64,000 nucleotides of DNA from an uncultured Oscillospiraceae bacterium (GTDB lineage Bacteria; Bacillota; Clostridia; Oscillospirales; Oscillospiraceae): NCBI GenBank assembly GCA_934572335.1, contig CAKTKU010000006.1, positions 1 through 64,000 of the forward strand. The letters run 5' to 3'. Of this stretch, positions 26,631 through 34,891 are shown in pieces. The notes beneath the pieces are model-generated. The model worked only from the letters and a program-made list of their open reading frames with translations, ran no database searches and was not told where the DNA came from. Each line of letters starts with the position of its first letter. Position 1 is the first letter of the stretch. The position numbers and the translations under genes are program-made.

Positions 26631-27440
26631 TTACTTGCCGGTCTTTGACGCCATGGTGCGGTAATCGGAGCACTCGCACACGCTGTCGGGAGGGAAAAAC
26701 TCCTCCACGGGGAAGCGTATGCGGCTGAAAAGCATGCACGGGTCCTCGTCGCTGGCAACGCCGGGGCACTCCTTGTCGGGCATGCAGTAGTCATACGCCG
26801 GGATGAGCAGCTGCGTGTCGCGCTCGAGGCGGATGATGCTGAACTGCCCGATGGTCACGAACCACCGCCGCGCCGTGTCGCTGACAACGAGCGTCTCGGC
26901 AAAAGCGGAGGTGATGAAATCCGGGATGCGGCGCTGCTCAATATCGGTGGGGATGAGGCACTCCGCGTCCACCAGCTTGCAGTGCAGGCAGATGGGGTCG
27001 ACGGAGTTGACCACCGCCGTGGGCAGATCGTCGATGCTCGCCTGTGCCGCGGCAGTGTCTGACGCGAAGGTTTTCACGCTGCCCTCGCTGCCGAAGAGCA
27101 TTACGCGCTTGTCGAACACCGCCAGCCCCGTGCATTGCTGCCCGGCAGGGAAGGTCTCGCAGGTGACGCGGTAAAAATACGTGCAGTCGACCGTGTAATA
27201 TCCCCGGTTGAAGCTGATCGGCTCGACATTTACATCTACGTAAAGGAGCTCCGCAGACCTTGGGCGAATGCTCAGGGCGTTTTCTATGTAGGACTGTGAT
27301 GTGACGGTGGGGTAAACCCTCAGATCGTCAACGCAGTCCTTGTCGCGGCAGCTGTCGAATATCTTTTTGGTGTTGATGCAAACGGCTTCGCGGATGCTTG
27401 CCGAACTCTCGACGGGTCCGGGTACAACTCTGTCCGCCAT
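26631..27440 (-). CDS. Cysteine-rich conserved-type protein of unknown function
   Basis: 269 aa from the ATG at 27440, seven bases after AAAGGAGG; an ATG two codons upstream is too close to that site. I do not recognise a named domain. There are 14 cysteines, several in pairs (IFDSCRDKDCVDD near the start, ICLHC, SVCEC near the end), and no signal peptide or membrane helix. The Cys pattern could bind metal or form disulfides. A role as a spore-coat or envelope-associated protein is conceivable in Clostridia but is a guess. It diverges from the DUF4364 gene and has its own terminator, so it is a single-gene unit. Confidence 0.7.
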   Translation of the reverse strand: MADRVVPGPVESSASIREAVCINTKKIFDSCRDKDCVDDLRVYPTVTSQSYIENALSIRPRSAELLYVDVNVEPISFNRGYYTVDCTYFYRVTCETFPAGQQCTGLAVFDKRVMLFGSEGSVKTFASDTAAAQASIDDLPTAVVNSVDPICLHCKLVDAECLIPTDIEQRRIPDFITSAFAETLVVSDTARRWFVTIGQFSIIRLERDTQLLIPAYDYCMPDKECPGVASDEDPCMLFSRIRFPVEEFFPPDSVCECSDYRTMASKTGK

Positions 27441-27585
27441 AGACATACCTCCTTTGAAGAGACCATATAAGAGACTTCAATACAGTGTATGCACCATTGT
27501 GCTATTTCGCTCTTGAAAAGAGCGGCGGATTATAATAAAATAAGATGTTAGTTATGGCGTGAGAAAACCAAAGGAGGAGAATCCT

Positions 27586-28119
27586 ATGCCGCAACACGGA
27601 ATGATACACGAAAAGCTGGATATAAAGATCCTCATCCTCTTTATCCTGCGCCGGCTTCCCGGCGTTGTCGAGCCGGAGACGCTGCTGGATCTTGTGCAGT
27701 GCGACGCGGGCGTGGGGTACTTTGACTATTCCGACTGCCTTGCCGAGCTTGTCGCCACCGGGCATATCGACGAGGTCGACGGCGGCTACCGCATCACGGA
27801 GAAGGGAGCGCGCAATGCCGACACCGTGGAGAGCAGTCTGCCGTACTCCGTGCGCATGAAGGCCGAGCGCGTGCTCGCCCCTGTGGCGGAGCGCATCGCC
27901 CGCGACGCGATGATAGTGACCGAGCACTTTATGACCGACAGCGGGCTGACCGCGCATCTCGCGATGTCCGACGGCAAGGGCGAGATCATCGACATGCGCC
28001 TGCTCATCGCAAGCGAGGCGCAGGCAAAGCTTATCGAGAAGAACTTCCGCCGCAGCGCCGAAAGCATTTATCAGCAAATAATCGCTCTTGTGAGCGAGGA
28101 AGAGAGAAAAGACAAATGA
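27586..28119 (+). CDS. DUF4364 family protein (winged-helix-like)
   Basis: 177 aa from the ATG at 27586, after AAAGGAGGAGAATCCT. Residues about 10-80 look like a winged helix (HEKLDIKILILFILRRLPG, then a helix with a beta hairpin GGYRITEKGA). The C-terminal half is a longer alpha/beta region ending in a charged tail. DUF4364 proteins are common in Clostridia and are thought to be DNA-binding regulators. The stop overlaps the asnA start by 4 bp, so the two are co-translated. A 7-bp hairpin (27508-27524) lies just upstream of the likely -10. Confidence 0.82.
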   Translation: MPQHGMIHEKLDIKILILFILRRLPGVVEPETLLDLVQCDAGVGYFDYSDCLAELVATGHIDEVDGGYRITEKGARNADTVESSLPYSVRMKAERVLAPVAERIARDAMIVTEHFMTDSGLTAHLAMSDGKGEIIDMRLLIASEAQAKLIEKNFRRSAESIYQQIIALVSEEERKDK

Positions 28120-29129
28120 ATTCAATTATCCCCGACGGCTACAAAAGCCTTTTGAGCATCTATGACACGCAGAAGGCCATCGGCCTTCTCAAGCGCCTTT
28201 TTGAGGACAGGCTCTGCGCGCTTTTGAATCTTTACCGCGTGTCCGCGCCGCTCTTTGTGGAGGCGGGCTCCGGCCTCAATGACGACCTCAACGGTGTGGA
28301 GCGCCCCGTGTCGTTTGACATTCTGCGCTCTGACAAGACCGCCCAGGTCGTGCACTCGCTCGCCAAGTGGAAGCGCATGGCGCTCAAGCGCTACGGCTTC
28401 TATCCCGGACGCGGGCTGTGCACGGATATGGACGCCATCCGCCGCGATGAGGACACGCTCGATAACCTCCACTCGGTGTATGTCGACCAGTGGGACTGGG
28501 AGAAGGTCATCCTCCCGGAGAATCGGAATATAGACTACCTCAAGTCCACCGTCATGGACATCGTCACCGCCATCTGCGACACGCAGGACACCATGCAGGC
28601 GATATACCCCCAGCTTCAGTCCCTGCCCAAGCTTGAGCGGCGCGTGTCGTTCGTCACGGCGCAGCAGCTTGAGGATATGTACCCCGACCTCACGCCCAAG
28701 CAGCGCGAGAATGCATACACCAGGGAGCATAAGACGGTGTTCATCATCGGCATCGGCGGCGCGCTCAAGTCCGGCAAGCCGCACGACGGGCGCGCCCCGG
28801 ACTATGACGACTGGACGCTCAACGGCGACATTCTCTTCTGGTGCGACTGGCTCGGCTGCGCGATGGAGGTGTCCTCCATGGGCATCCGCGTCGACCCCGC
28901 CGCGCTCGACCGCCAGCTCACGCTCTCCCACCATGACGAGCGGCGCGCGCTGCCCTATCACAAGGCTCTTTTGAACGGTGAGCTGCCGCTCACCATCGGC
29001 GGCGGCATCGGACAGTCGCGAATTTCCATGCTGCTGCTGGGCAAGGCGCATATCGGCGAGGTTCAGGCCTCCATCTGGGATGACGAGACCGTCTCCGCCT
29101 GTGAGAAGGCGGGCGTGACGCTGCTGTAA
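28116..29129 (+). CDS. asnA: Aspartate--ammonia ligase
   Basis: 337 aa, typical AsnA length. It makes asparagine from aspartate, ammonia and ATP in the cytoplasm. Recognisable segments are the N-terminal TQKAIGLLKRLFEDRL, VEAGSGLNDDLNGVERPVSF, SVYVDQWDWEK and the C-terminal GGGIGQSRISMLLLGKAHIGE, typical of this class-II aaRS-like fold. It overlaps the DUF4364 stop (ATGA). The next gene starts 26 bp later but belongs to another process. Confidence 0.95.
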   Translation: MNSIIPDGYKSLLSIYDTQKAIGLLKRLFEDRLCALLNLYRVSAPLFVEAGSGLNDDLNGVERPVSFDILRSDKTAQVVHSLAKWKRMALKRYGFYPGRGLCTDMDAIRRDEDTLDNLHSVYVDQWDWEKVILPENRNIDYLKSTVMDIVTAICDTQDTMQAIYPQLQSLPKLERRVSFVTAQQLEDMYPDLTPKQRENAYTREHKTVFIIGIGGALKSGKPHDGRAPDYDDWTLNGDILFWCDWLGCAMEVSSMGIRVDPAALDRQLTLSHHDERRALPYHKALLNGELPLTIGGGIGQSRISMLLLGKAHIGEVQASIWDDETVSACEKAGVTLL

Positions 29130-29155
29130 AGAAATGAAACAAAGGAAAAAGATAA

Positions 29156-30628
29156 ATGTCTTTTGTCAGTATACAATTCTGGGCGCTGCTGCTGCCGTTG
29201 TGCTTTCTGGCGTACGTGCTTGCGGGGAAGACCGCGCGCGGGCAGAACATCGTGCTGCTCATCGCCAGCGTAATATTCTATGCCAGCTATGATGTGAAAT
29301 ATCTCATCGTCCTCGCGCTGAGCATCGCCGTGACGTACCTCGGCGGGCGCATCGGCTCAAAGCAGGAGGACGCGGCAAAGCGCGGCAGGATATACACTTG
29401 GGCGTTTGTGGTGAATCTTCTTATCCTCGTTGTGTTCAAGTATACGGGCTTTCTCGTGGGCAACCTCAACGCGGTGCTGGGGCTGTTTGGCGCGTCCGTC
29501 GCGCCGCCGAAGATACTGCTGCCCGTCGGGCTGGCGTTTTATACGTTCCAGAGCTCTACATATCTTCTCGACCTGAAAAGCGGAAAGGCGAAGCCGGAGC
29601 GGGACATCATCAATTACAGCCTCTTTGTCGCGTTCTTCCCGACCATCGTCTCCGGTCCCATTCTCCGTGCGGCGGGCTTTCTGCCCCAGATACGCGCCCG
29701 GCGCGATGTGACGTGGGAGCGCTTTCAGGTGTTCATCTTCACGTTTTTATGGGGCGCGATGCTCAAGCTCGTGCTCTCCGACCGCCTCGCCGGGTTCGTC
29801 ACGCACGTTTTCCAGAGCTATTATAACTACGGCGGCTTCGTCATGCTCATCCACATGGTCTCCGCCATGCTGCAGCTCTATGTGGACTTCGCCGGGTACA
29901 GCTATATGGCGATCGCCGTGGCGGCGCTCTTCGGGTTTGACATTCCGGATAACTTCCGCCAGCCGTGGTTCGCCACGTCCGTGGCGGGCATGTGGCGGCG
30001 CTGGCATATCTCCATGACCACGTGGTTCACGGACTATCTCTACATTCCCCTCGGCGGCAGCCGCAAGGGCAAGGCGCGCAAAATGCTCAACACGCTCATC
30101 GTCTTCACGGTCAGCGGGCTGTGGCACGGCGCGTCGTGGACGTTTGCGTACTGGGGCTTTGTCGCGGCGGCGTATATGGTCGTCGGGCAGCTCACACTGC
30201 TGTACCGCAAGAGAGCGTGCGAGGCGCTGCATATCGACCGCGGGACCTTCGGCTATAAGTCGCTCCAGCGCTTTATCGTGCTGCTTCTGATGTCGGCGAA
30301 CGTCGTGCCGTTCAGCATCGGCGGGCTCAAGGCGACGGCGGTGTATTTCCTGCGCATGTTCACGGTGTGGAACCCGTGGGTGCTCGTGGACGGGTCGTTT
30401 TTCACCATGGGCATGACGGCGACGGACTGGGCGGTCGTGCTGGTGTTCGGCGCGGTGCTGCTGACGGTGTCCGCATTGCGTGAGCATGGGTACAGCGTCA
30501 AGTTCATCCTCAAGCAGAACCCGGTGTTCCGCGCCGCGCTCGCGCTCATGATGTTCTTTGCCATCGTCGTGTTCGGCGTTTACGGCGCGCAGTATTCCGC
30601 CAACGCCTTCGTGTACGCAGGATTCTGA
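29156..30628 (+). CDS. MBOAT-family O-acyltransferase (AlgI/DltB-like)
   Basis: 490 aa with about 10-12 membrane helices. The MBOAT signature is present, with the putative catalytic His in SGLWHGASWTFAYWG (about residue 325) and the upstream FVMLIHMVSAMLQLYVDFAGYS and WRRWHISMTTWFTDYLYIPLGG segments. Relatives move acyl groups across the membrane to exported polysaccharide or teichoic acid. The next gene, 11 bp downstream, encodes an SGNH-like partner, as in AlgI/AlgJ-type pairs. The acceptor is unknown. Confidence 0.9.
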   Translation: MSFVSIQFWALLLPLCFLAYVLAGKTARGQNIVLLIASVIFYASYDVKYLIVLALSIAVTYLGGRIGSKQEDAAKRGRIYTWAFVVNLLILVVFKYTGFLVGNLNAVLGLFGASVAPPKILLPVGLAFYTFQSSTYLLDLKSGKAKPERDIINYSLFVAFFPTIVSGPILRAAGFLPQIRARRDVTWERFQVFIFTFLWGAMLKLVLSDRLAGFVTHVFQSYYNYGGFVMLIHMVSAMLQLYVDFAGYSYMAIAVAALFGFDIPDNFRQPWFATSVAGMWRRWHISMTTWFTDYLYIPLGGSRKGKARKMLNTLIVFTVSGLWHGASWTFAYWGFVAAAYMVVGQLTLLYRKRACEALHIDRGTFGYKSLQRFIVLLLMSANVVPFSIGGLKATAVYFLRMFTVWNPWVLVDGSFFTMGMTATDWAVVLVFGAVLLTVSALREHGYSVKFILKQNPVFRAALALMMFFAIVVFGVYGAQYSANAFVYAGF

Positions 30629-30639
30629 GGGAGGCGGCA

Positions 30640-32073
30640 ATGAAAAAGTATTATCTTTCACGCATCATCTGCGTCCTGCTCGTCATTGCGCTCGCCATCG
30701 GCGGGCTGTGGTACGTCAACGGCGTGCTCATCATGAAGCGCTCCGACGGCATCCTCACCATGCAGGACTTCTATGCCCAGCCCGACGGCACAGTGGACGT
30801 GCTGCTCGTGGGCAACAGCCACTCCGGCATAAATATCGACACTGCCACGCTCTGGGACAGCTGCGGTATCGCCGCGTATGACCTCTGGGGCGGGGTGCAG
30901 CCGCTGTGGAACTCATATCATTATATTGTGGAGGCGCTCAAATACCAGACACCGAAGCTCATCGTGCTTGAGGTCATGGCCTCGACCAGTGATTATGAGT
31001 ATTCCGAGGAGCAAAACCAGATCAAGAATACCGCGGGTATGCGCCTTTCAAAGAATAAGATAGAGGCCGTGCGCGCCTCCGCGCCGGAGGACAGGCAGCT
31101 CAACCTCCTCCTCGGCTTCCCGCTCTATCATGGGCGCTTTGATGAGCTCACCATGGAGGATTTTCAGCATTTCCCATGGTCAAAGGGGCTGGAAAACTTC
31201 AAGGGCAGCGTGCTGCGCTACGGCACGGGCAGCTATGAATTCGAGAGCGCCGAGGGCATAAGCGAGACTGCGCCCGTCATGGACAAGGAGCTTGAATATC
31301 TCAACAAGATCATCGACCTCTGCCGCGAGAAGAGTGTGCCGCTCATGCTGCTCAAAACCCCGTCGCTCGAACGCGAGCAGACACAGCCCATCCTCAACAC
31401 GGTCGCCGGGATAGCGGAGGACAACGGCCTCGCCTTTGTCAACATGAACCTCATGGACGATGAGCTTGGCATCACCGCGGACGATTGGTCGCTCGACCGG
31501 CATATGAACGCCAGCGGCGCGCGCAAGGTGTCCGCGTGGCTTGCGGATCACCTGCAAAGCGAGTACGATATCCCCGACCGCCGCGGCGACGCGGCATATG
31601 CCAGCTGGGATGTCAACGCGCACAACGTGAATAACGTTTATCTCGCCGCCGTCACGGACAGCGCGGATTACTTCGCCGAGCTTCGGCGCAATGGGCGCGC
31701 ACTGCTCGTCATAAAAAACAGCCCTTGGGAGAGCGACGCAATGGCGGCACTCGAGGCGGAGCTTGAGAGCGTCGGCGTGCAGAGCGAAGTCTATGATGAG
31801 AGTGCGAACAACGCCATCCTCATTGCCGACACTGCCACCGGGGAGAATGCTCCGGCGCAGGTGGAGGGGGAGAGCATGAGCTTTACACTCGGCGGCGACA
31901 CGCTTCAAGTCAATTTTGAGTATCAGGACGTCTACCTCAACGATAAGAAGCTCACATACTACGGCGGCAGCGAAATAACGCTCATCGTTTTCGACATGCT
32001 GACGAATGAGGTCGTCGACACCGTCGGTTTCAATACGCTCAACGGCTGCGTGCTGACAAGGGCTGAAGAGTAA
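30640..32073 (+). CDS. Membrane-anchored SGNH-hydrolase-like partner of the MBOAT protein
   Basis: 477 aa. One N-terminal membrane helix (about 7-28) anchors an extracytoplasmic domain. DVLLVGNSHSGINIDTATLW (about 49-68) is an SGNH/GDSL block-I-like site, and LDRHMNASGARKVSAWLADH (about 286-305) resembles the block-V D..H region. The last 130 residues are an extra domain without a recognised family. It probably completes O-acetyl transfer onto a surface glycan with the MBOAT protein. It differs from the DHHW partner at 49560. Confidence 0.8.
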   Translation: MKKYYLSRIICVLLVIALAIGGLWYVNGVLIMKRSDGILTMQDFYAQPDGTVDVLLVGNSHSGINIDTATLWDSCGIAAYDLWGGVQPLWNSYHYIVEALKYQTPKLIVLEVMASTSDYEYSEEQNQIKNTAGMRLSKNKIEAVRASAPEDRQLNLLLGFPLYHGRFDELTMEDFQHFPWSKGLENFKGSVLRYGTGSYEFESAEGISETAPVMDKELEYLNKIIDLCREKSVPLMLLKTPSLEREQTQPILNTVAGIAEDNGLAFVNMNLMDDELGITADDWSLDRHMNASGARKVSAWLADHLQSEYDIPDRRGDAAYASWDVNAHNVNNVYLAAVTDSADYFAELRRNGRALLVIKNSPWESDAMAALEAELESVGVQSEVYDESANNAILIADTATGENAPAQVEGESMSFTLGGDTLQVNFEYQDVYLNDKKLTYYGGSEITLIVFDMLTNEVVDTVGFNTLNGCVLTRAEE

Positions 32074-32084
32074 AACAACACTAT

Positions 32085-32119
32085 CCGGGAGTGGCTTTAT
32101 GCCGCTCCCGGCAGATTTT
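32085..32119 (+). terminator. Terminator after the first O-acetylation pair
   Basis: A 10-bp stem with one wobble pair (32085-32094 with 32102-32111) is followed by CAGATTTT. Confidence 0.7.
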
Positions 32120-32139
32120 CTGCGCGCGTGATTTTTCTC

Positions 32140-32168
32140 TTGAAATCTGCGCGCGGGTGTGTTATACT
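32140..32168 (+). promoter_or_regulatory. Promoter of the tRNA-Gly gene
   Basis: TTGAAA (32140-32145) and TATACT (32163-32168) have a 17-bp spacer. The tRNA begins 48 bp after the -10. Confidence 0.7.
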
Positions 32169-32216
32169 ACCAATGTTCTTTCGGCGGAGCGGTGCGCTTT
32201 GCCGTCCATACCGTTT

Positions 32217-32290
32217 GCAGGGTTGGTATATCGGTATTACTCCAGCTTCCCAAGCTGGCTAGGCGGGTTCGACTCCCGTACCCTGCTCCA
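32217..32290 (+). tRNA. tRNA-Gly (anticodon CCC)
   Basis: 74 nt folding as a full cloverleaf. The 7-bp acceptor stem is GCAGGGT (32217-32223) with ACCCTGC (32280-32286). The anticodon stem CCAGC/GCTGG encloses loop TTCCCAA with CCC at 32249-32251. The T arm CGGG-TTCGACT-CCCG follows, then discriminator T, usual for glycine, and an encoded CCA (32288-32290). The D stem is only 3 bp. Confidence 0.95.
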
Positions 32291-32300
32291 CTTTTTTGAG

Positions 32301-32333
32301 AAATCCCGCAGTTGTTGAAACTGCGGGATTTTC
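32301..32333 (+). terminator. Terminator of the tRNA-Gly gene
   Basis: A 13-bp stem (32301-32313 with 32319-32331) has a 5-nt loop and a TTTT end, 10 bp after the tRNA CCA. Confidence 0.85.
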
Positions 32334-32402
32334 GCGTATTATCAACGGTTCGCGGCTTTTTGCCGCATCGCGCCAACGCGACAGCAAAGGTCTTTCTTCG
32401 TT

Positions 32403-32442
32403 CAAAATCGTGACCGCTTTGCTGGGTCACGATTTTGCTTTT
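32403..32442. terminator. Second terminator-like hairpin
   Basis: A 13-bp stem (32403-32415 with 32424-32436) has an 8-nt loop, followed by CTTTTCT. It has no obvious gene to end on the plus strand. Confidence 0.6.
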
Positions 32443-32486
32443 CTGATTAGGCAGTTGATCCATAGTGTTCTGATCACGCATAATAT

Positions 32487-32523
32487 AATGATCCCGCAGT
32501 CTCAGGGCTGCGGGATCATTTTC
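32487..32523. terminator. Third terminator-like hairpin
   Basis: A 13-bp stem (32487-32499 with 32508-32520) has an 8-nt loop and is followed by TTT. It reuses the ATCCCGCAG arm of the hairpin at 32301. Confidence 0.6.
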
Positions 32524-32537
32524 ATCATGTTCTCAAA

Positions 32538-32643
32538 AAAGAGTGCGTCGGCGTCTGGCATTTTCTGCTTACGTCAGGACGATTCCCTCCAACGGTCGGC
32601 TTTCAGCTTGCCGGCAGTATCGCGCCGCGTCGGCGCACTCTTT
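32538..32643. ncRNA. Candidate structured RNA or small hairpin element
   Basis: Long-range arms 32538-32553 and 32628-32643 pair over 16 positions around a 74-nt interior. The interior holds a second 6-bp stem (32595-32600 with 32610-32615). The arms contain T.G or G.T wobbles at three positions across the two stems, which pair only in a plus-strand transcript. However, a run of six Ts follows the outer arm on the minus strand, where it could end the reductase message. I do not recognise a known RNA family. A miniature inverted-repeat element is an alternative. Confidence 0.35.
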
Positions 32644-32741
32644 GTATATACAGCCCCGGCACGCCTTTGTTATTGATCCCAATTTCTTCTTTGGGCGCGC
32701 AAAATAGCGGCGCGGGGGTGTACGCGGTTGGATTACGTGGA

Positions 32742-34814
32742 TTATATCTTCATGCAGACGTCCCAAGCACGCCAGATAACGGTGCGCAGGTTGCCGATGG
32801 CAACGCAGTCGCCGACGCGGTGGGCGTTCTTGTTGTCCTTGCCGCCGACGGGAGTGGGCACAAAGCCGATGCCGTTGACGACGCTGTCACACTCGACAAA
32901 GAAGGTCTCGCCGGTTTGAACGTTCTTCACGGTGCAGCCCTTGTCGGTGATCTCGGTGACGGTGGAGTGCAGGTACACGGGGACCTTGTGATACTCCATT
33001 GCGTCGCGGAGGTAGGAGGTGTTGGCAAGGCAGGTCGCCTGTGCGGCAACGAGGTCGCCCGCGTACTCGACGATGATGGGGTGCTTGCCGAAGTTCAGCA
33101 GCAGGTCATATGCCGCCTCGCAGGAGGACTGGCCGCCGCCGAGGAAGAGCACCTTGTCGCCCACGTCGACCTTGTCCTTGAGAACCTGCGTGAAGGTGAG
33201 TGCCTTCTCGAAGCCCTTGATGCCGGGCATGGTTCTGGGGACAGAGCCGGTGGCGACGATGATCTCGTCATAGCCGCGCATAGTGCCAAGATCGTTGACC
33301 TCGGTGTTGAGGCGAACGTCGATGCCCTCGCGCTCGATCTCCTTGAGGTACCAGCGGATGAGCTCCTTGTCGTTCTCCTTGAACGTCATGGCGGAGGCAG
33401 TCAGGAAGAGACCGCCCAGCTCGTTGGTCTTCTCAAAGATGGTGGGGATATGGCCGCGCTGCTTGAGGACAAGCGCGCACTCCATGCCGCCCACGCCGCC
33501 GCCGATGATGGCGACCTTCTTGGGCTTCTTGGTGGGGACGATCTTGTACTTGTTGTGCTGCATCGTGGTGGGGTTCAGGGCGCAGCGCGCAAGGTGCAGG
33601 GAGTCATCCAGCTTCTGCAGGTTGGAGGTTCCCTTGTACTTTGCGAAGTTGAAGCAGCCGTTGTGGCAGCGGATGCAGGGCTTGATGTCGTCCTCGCGGC
33701 CCTCTTTGATCTTGTGGATCCACTCATGGTCGACGAGGTTCTGACGCGCGATGGCGACAGCGTCGAGACGGCCGGCGGCGATCTCTTCTGCAGCTTTGAC
33801 CGGGTCCATACGTCCGGCGCAGACGACGGGCTTGTCAGTGAACTTCTTGATGTGCTCGACATACTCGAGGTTGCAGTTGTCGGGCATGTACTGAGGCGGA
33901 TGTGCCCAGTACCAGGCGTCGTAAGTACCGTTGTCGCAGTTGAACATATCGTAGCCCGCATCGGCGAGGTACTTGATGGCCTTTTCAGACTCTTCCATGT
34001 CGCGGCCGAACTCTTCAAAGTCGGTCTCGTAAGGCATTGCGCCCTTGCCCCAAGTCTTCGTCTTGGAGACGACGGAGTAGCGCAGGGAGACGGGGAAATC
34101 CTTGCCGCAGGCGGCCTTTATCGCCTGTACGATCTCCACAGGGAAGCGGTAGCGGTTCTCGAACGACCCGCCGTACTCGTCCGTGCGGTAGTTCATGTTG
34201 GAAATGGTGAACTGGTCAAGCAGGTAGCCCTCGTGCACGGCGTGGATCTCAACGCCGTCAACGCCAGCGTCCATCAGCTTCTTCGCCGTCTTGGCAAAAG
34301 CGTCGACCTGATCGTGTATCTCCTTGACGGTCATCGGGCGGCTCTTCACGTCCTCTGCCCAGCGGTTGGGCGTGGCGGACGCGGACGCGCAGATGTAGTC
34401 AAGGTCGGCGACAGGGGAGGCAAGTCTGCCGAGCAGAGGGTGCTTGAGCAGCATGACCATGGGCTTGGTTATCGCCATGGAGCGCCCCATACCGGCGGCG
34501 AGCTGGACAAAGAGCTTTGCCCCGGTCTTGTGCAGCTCATCCATGTACGGCTTGAGATCCTTGAACATCTTGTCGTTCTGGTAGAGCCAGCGCCCGCCGA
34601 TAGCGTCCTTGATGCACTGCATGCCGGGCAGTATGAGGCCTACGCCGTCCTGCGCGCGGTTGAGCAGGAAATAAGCGGCCTCCTTGTCAAGATGGCTCGG
34701 CTCCATCCAGCCGAAGAGCGAGGTGCCGCCCATGGAGCACTGGACGATGCGGTTGGGTATTTCCACATTGCCGATCTTCCACGGGGTGAACAGCGGTTCA
34801 TACTTGGGATTCAT
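32742..34814 (-). CDS. NADH:flavin oxidoreductase / FAD-dependent reductase (Old Yellow Enzyme plus Fe-S, 2,4-dienoyl-CoA-reductase type)
   Basis: 690 aa from the ATG at 34814, six bases after AAGGAGA; an upstream in-frame start lacks a site. Residues about 1-370 are an FMN-binding OYE barrel (LFTPWKIGNVEIPNRIVQ, then HAVHEGYLLDQF). A 4Fe-4S motif CIRCHNGC follows near residue 378. Residues about 430-690 form the FAD/NAD(P)H domains (IIGGGVGGMECAL, LFLGGGQSSCEAA). This is the layout of FadH, enoate reductases and the bile-acid enzymes BaiCD/BaiH. It would reduce an alpha,beta-unsaturated carbonyl substrate. A TetR gene upstream suggests induction by that substrate. Confidence 0.92.
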   Translation of the reverse strand: MNPKYEPLFTPWKIGNVEIPNRIVQCSMGGTSLFGWMEPSHLDKEAAYFLLNRAQDGVGLILPGMQCIKDAIGGRWLYQNDKMFKDLKPYMDELHKTGAKLFVQLAAGMGRSMAITKPMVMLLKHPLLGRLASPVADLDYICASASATPNRWAEDVKSRPMTVKEIHDQVDAFAKTAKKLMDAGVDGVEIHAVHEGYLLDQFTISNMNYRTDEYGGSFENRYRFPVEIVQAIKAACGKDFPVSLRYSVVSKTKTWGKGAMPYETDFEEFGRDMEESEKAIKYLADAGYDMFNCDNGTYDAWYWAHPPQYMPDNCNLEYVEHIKKFTDKPVVCAGRMDPVKAAEEIAAGRLDAVAIARQNLVDHEWIHKIKEGREDDIKPCIRCHNGCFNFAKYKGTSNLQKLDDSLHLARCALNPTTMQHNKYKIVPTKKPKKVAIIGGGVGGMECALVLKQRGHIPTIFEKTNELGGLFLTASAMTFKENDKELIRWYLKEIEREGIDVRLNTEVNDLGTMRGYDEIIVATGSVPRTMPGIKGFEKALTFTQVLKDKVDVGDKVLFLGGGQSSCEAAYDLLLNFGKHPIIVEYAGDLVAAQATCLANTSYLRDAMEYHKVPVYLHSTVTEITDKGCTVKNVQTGETFFVECDSVVNGIGFVPTPVGGKDNKNAHRVGDCVAIGNLRTVIWRAWDVCMKI

Positions 34815-34891
34815 GAAATTTCTCCTTCCATATGTATTATGGTCTCCATATATGACTGCGGCGGGGGACGGCCCCGCCGTAAAGTCCGGTG

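Larger units (their letters stand above)
32291..32741. other. Non-coding stretch with serial hairpins
   Basis: No convincing gene. It contains three terminator-like hairpins (32301-32331, 32403-32436, 32487-32520) and a larger inverted repeat (32538-32643), described separately. The first and third hairpins share the core ATCCCGCAG/CTGCGGGAT. Confidence 0.6.

Noticed and set aside
32291..32741. CRISPR array or insertion sequence
   Set aside because: The repeated hairpin cores occur only twice at irregular spacing, and there is no transposase or array of equal spacers.
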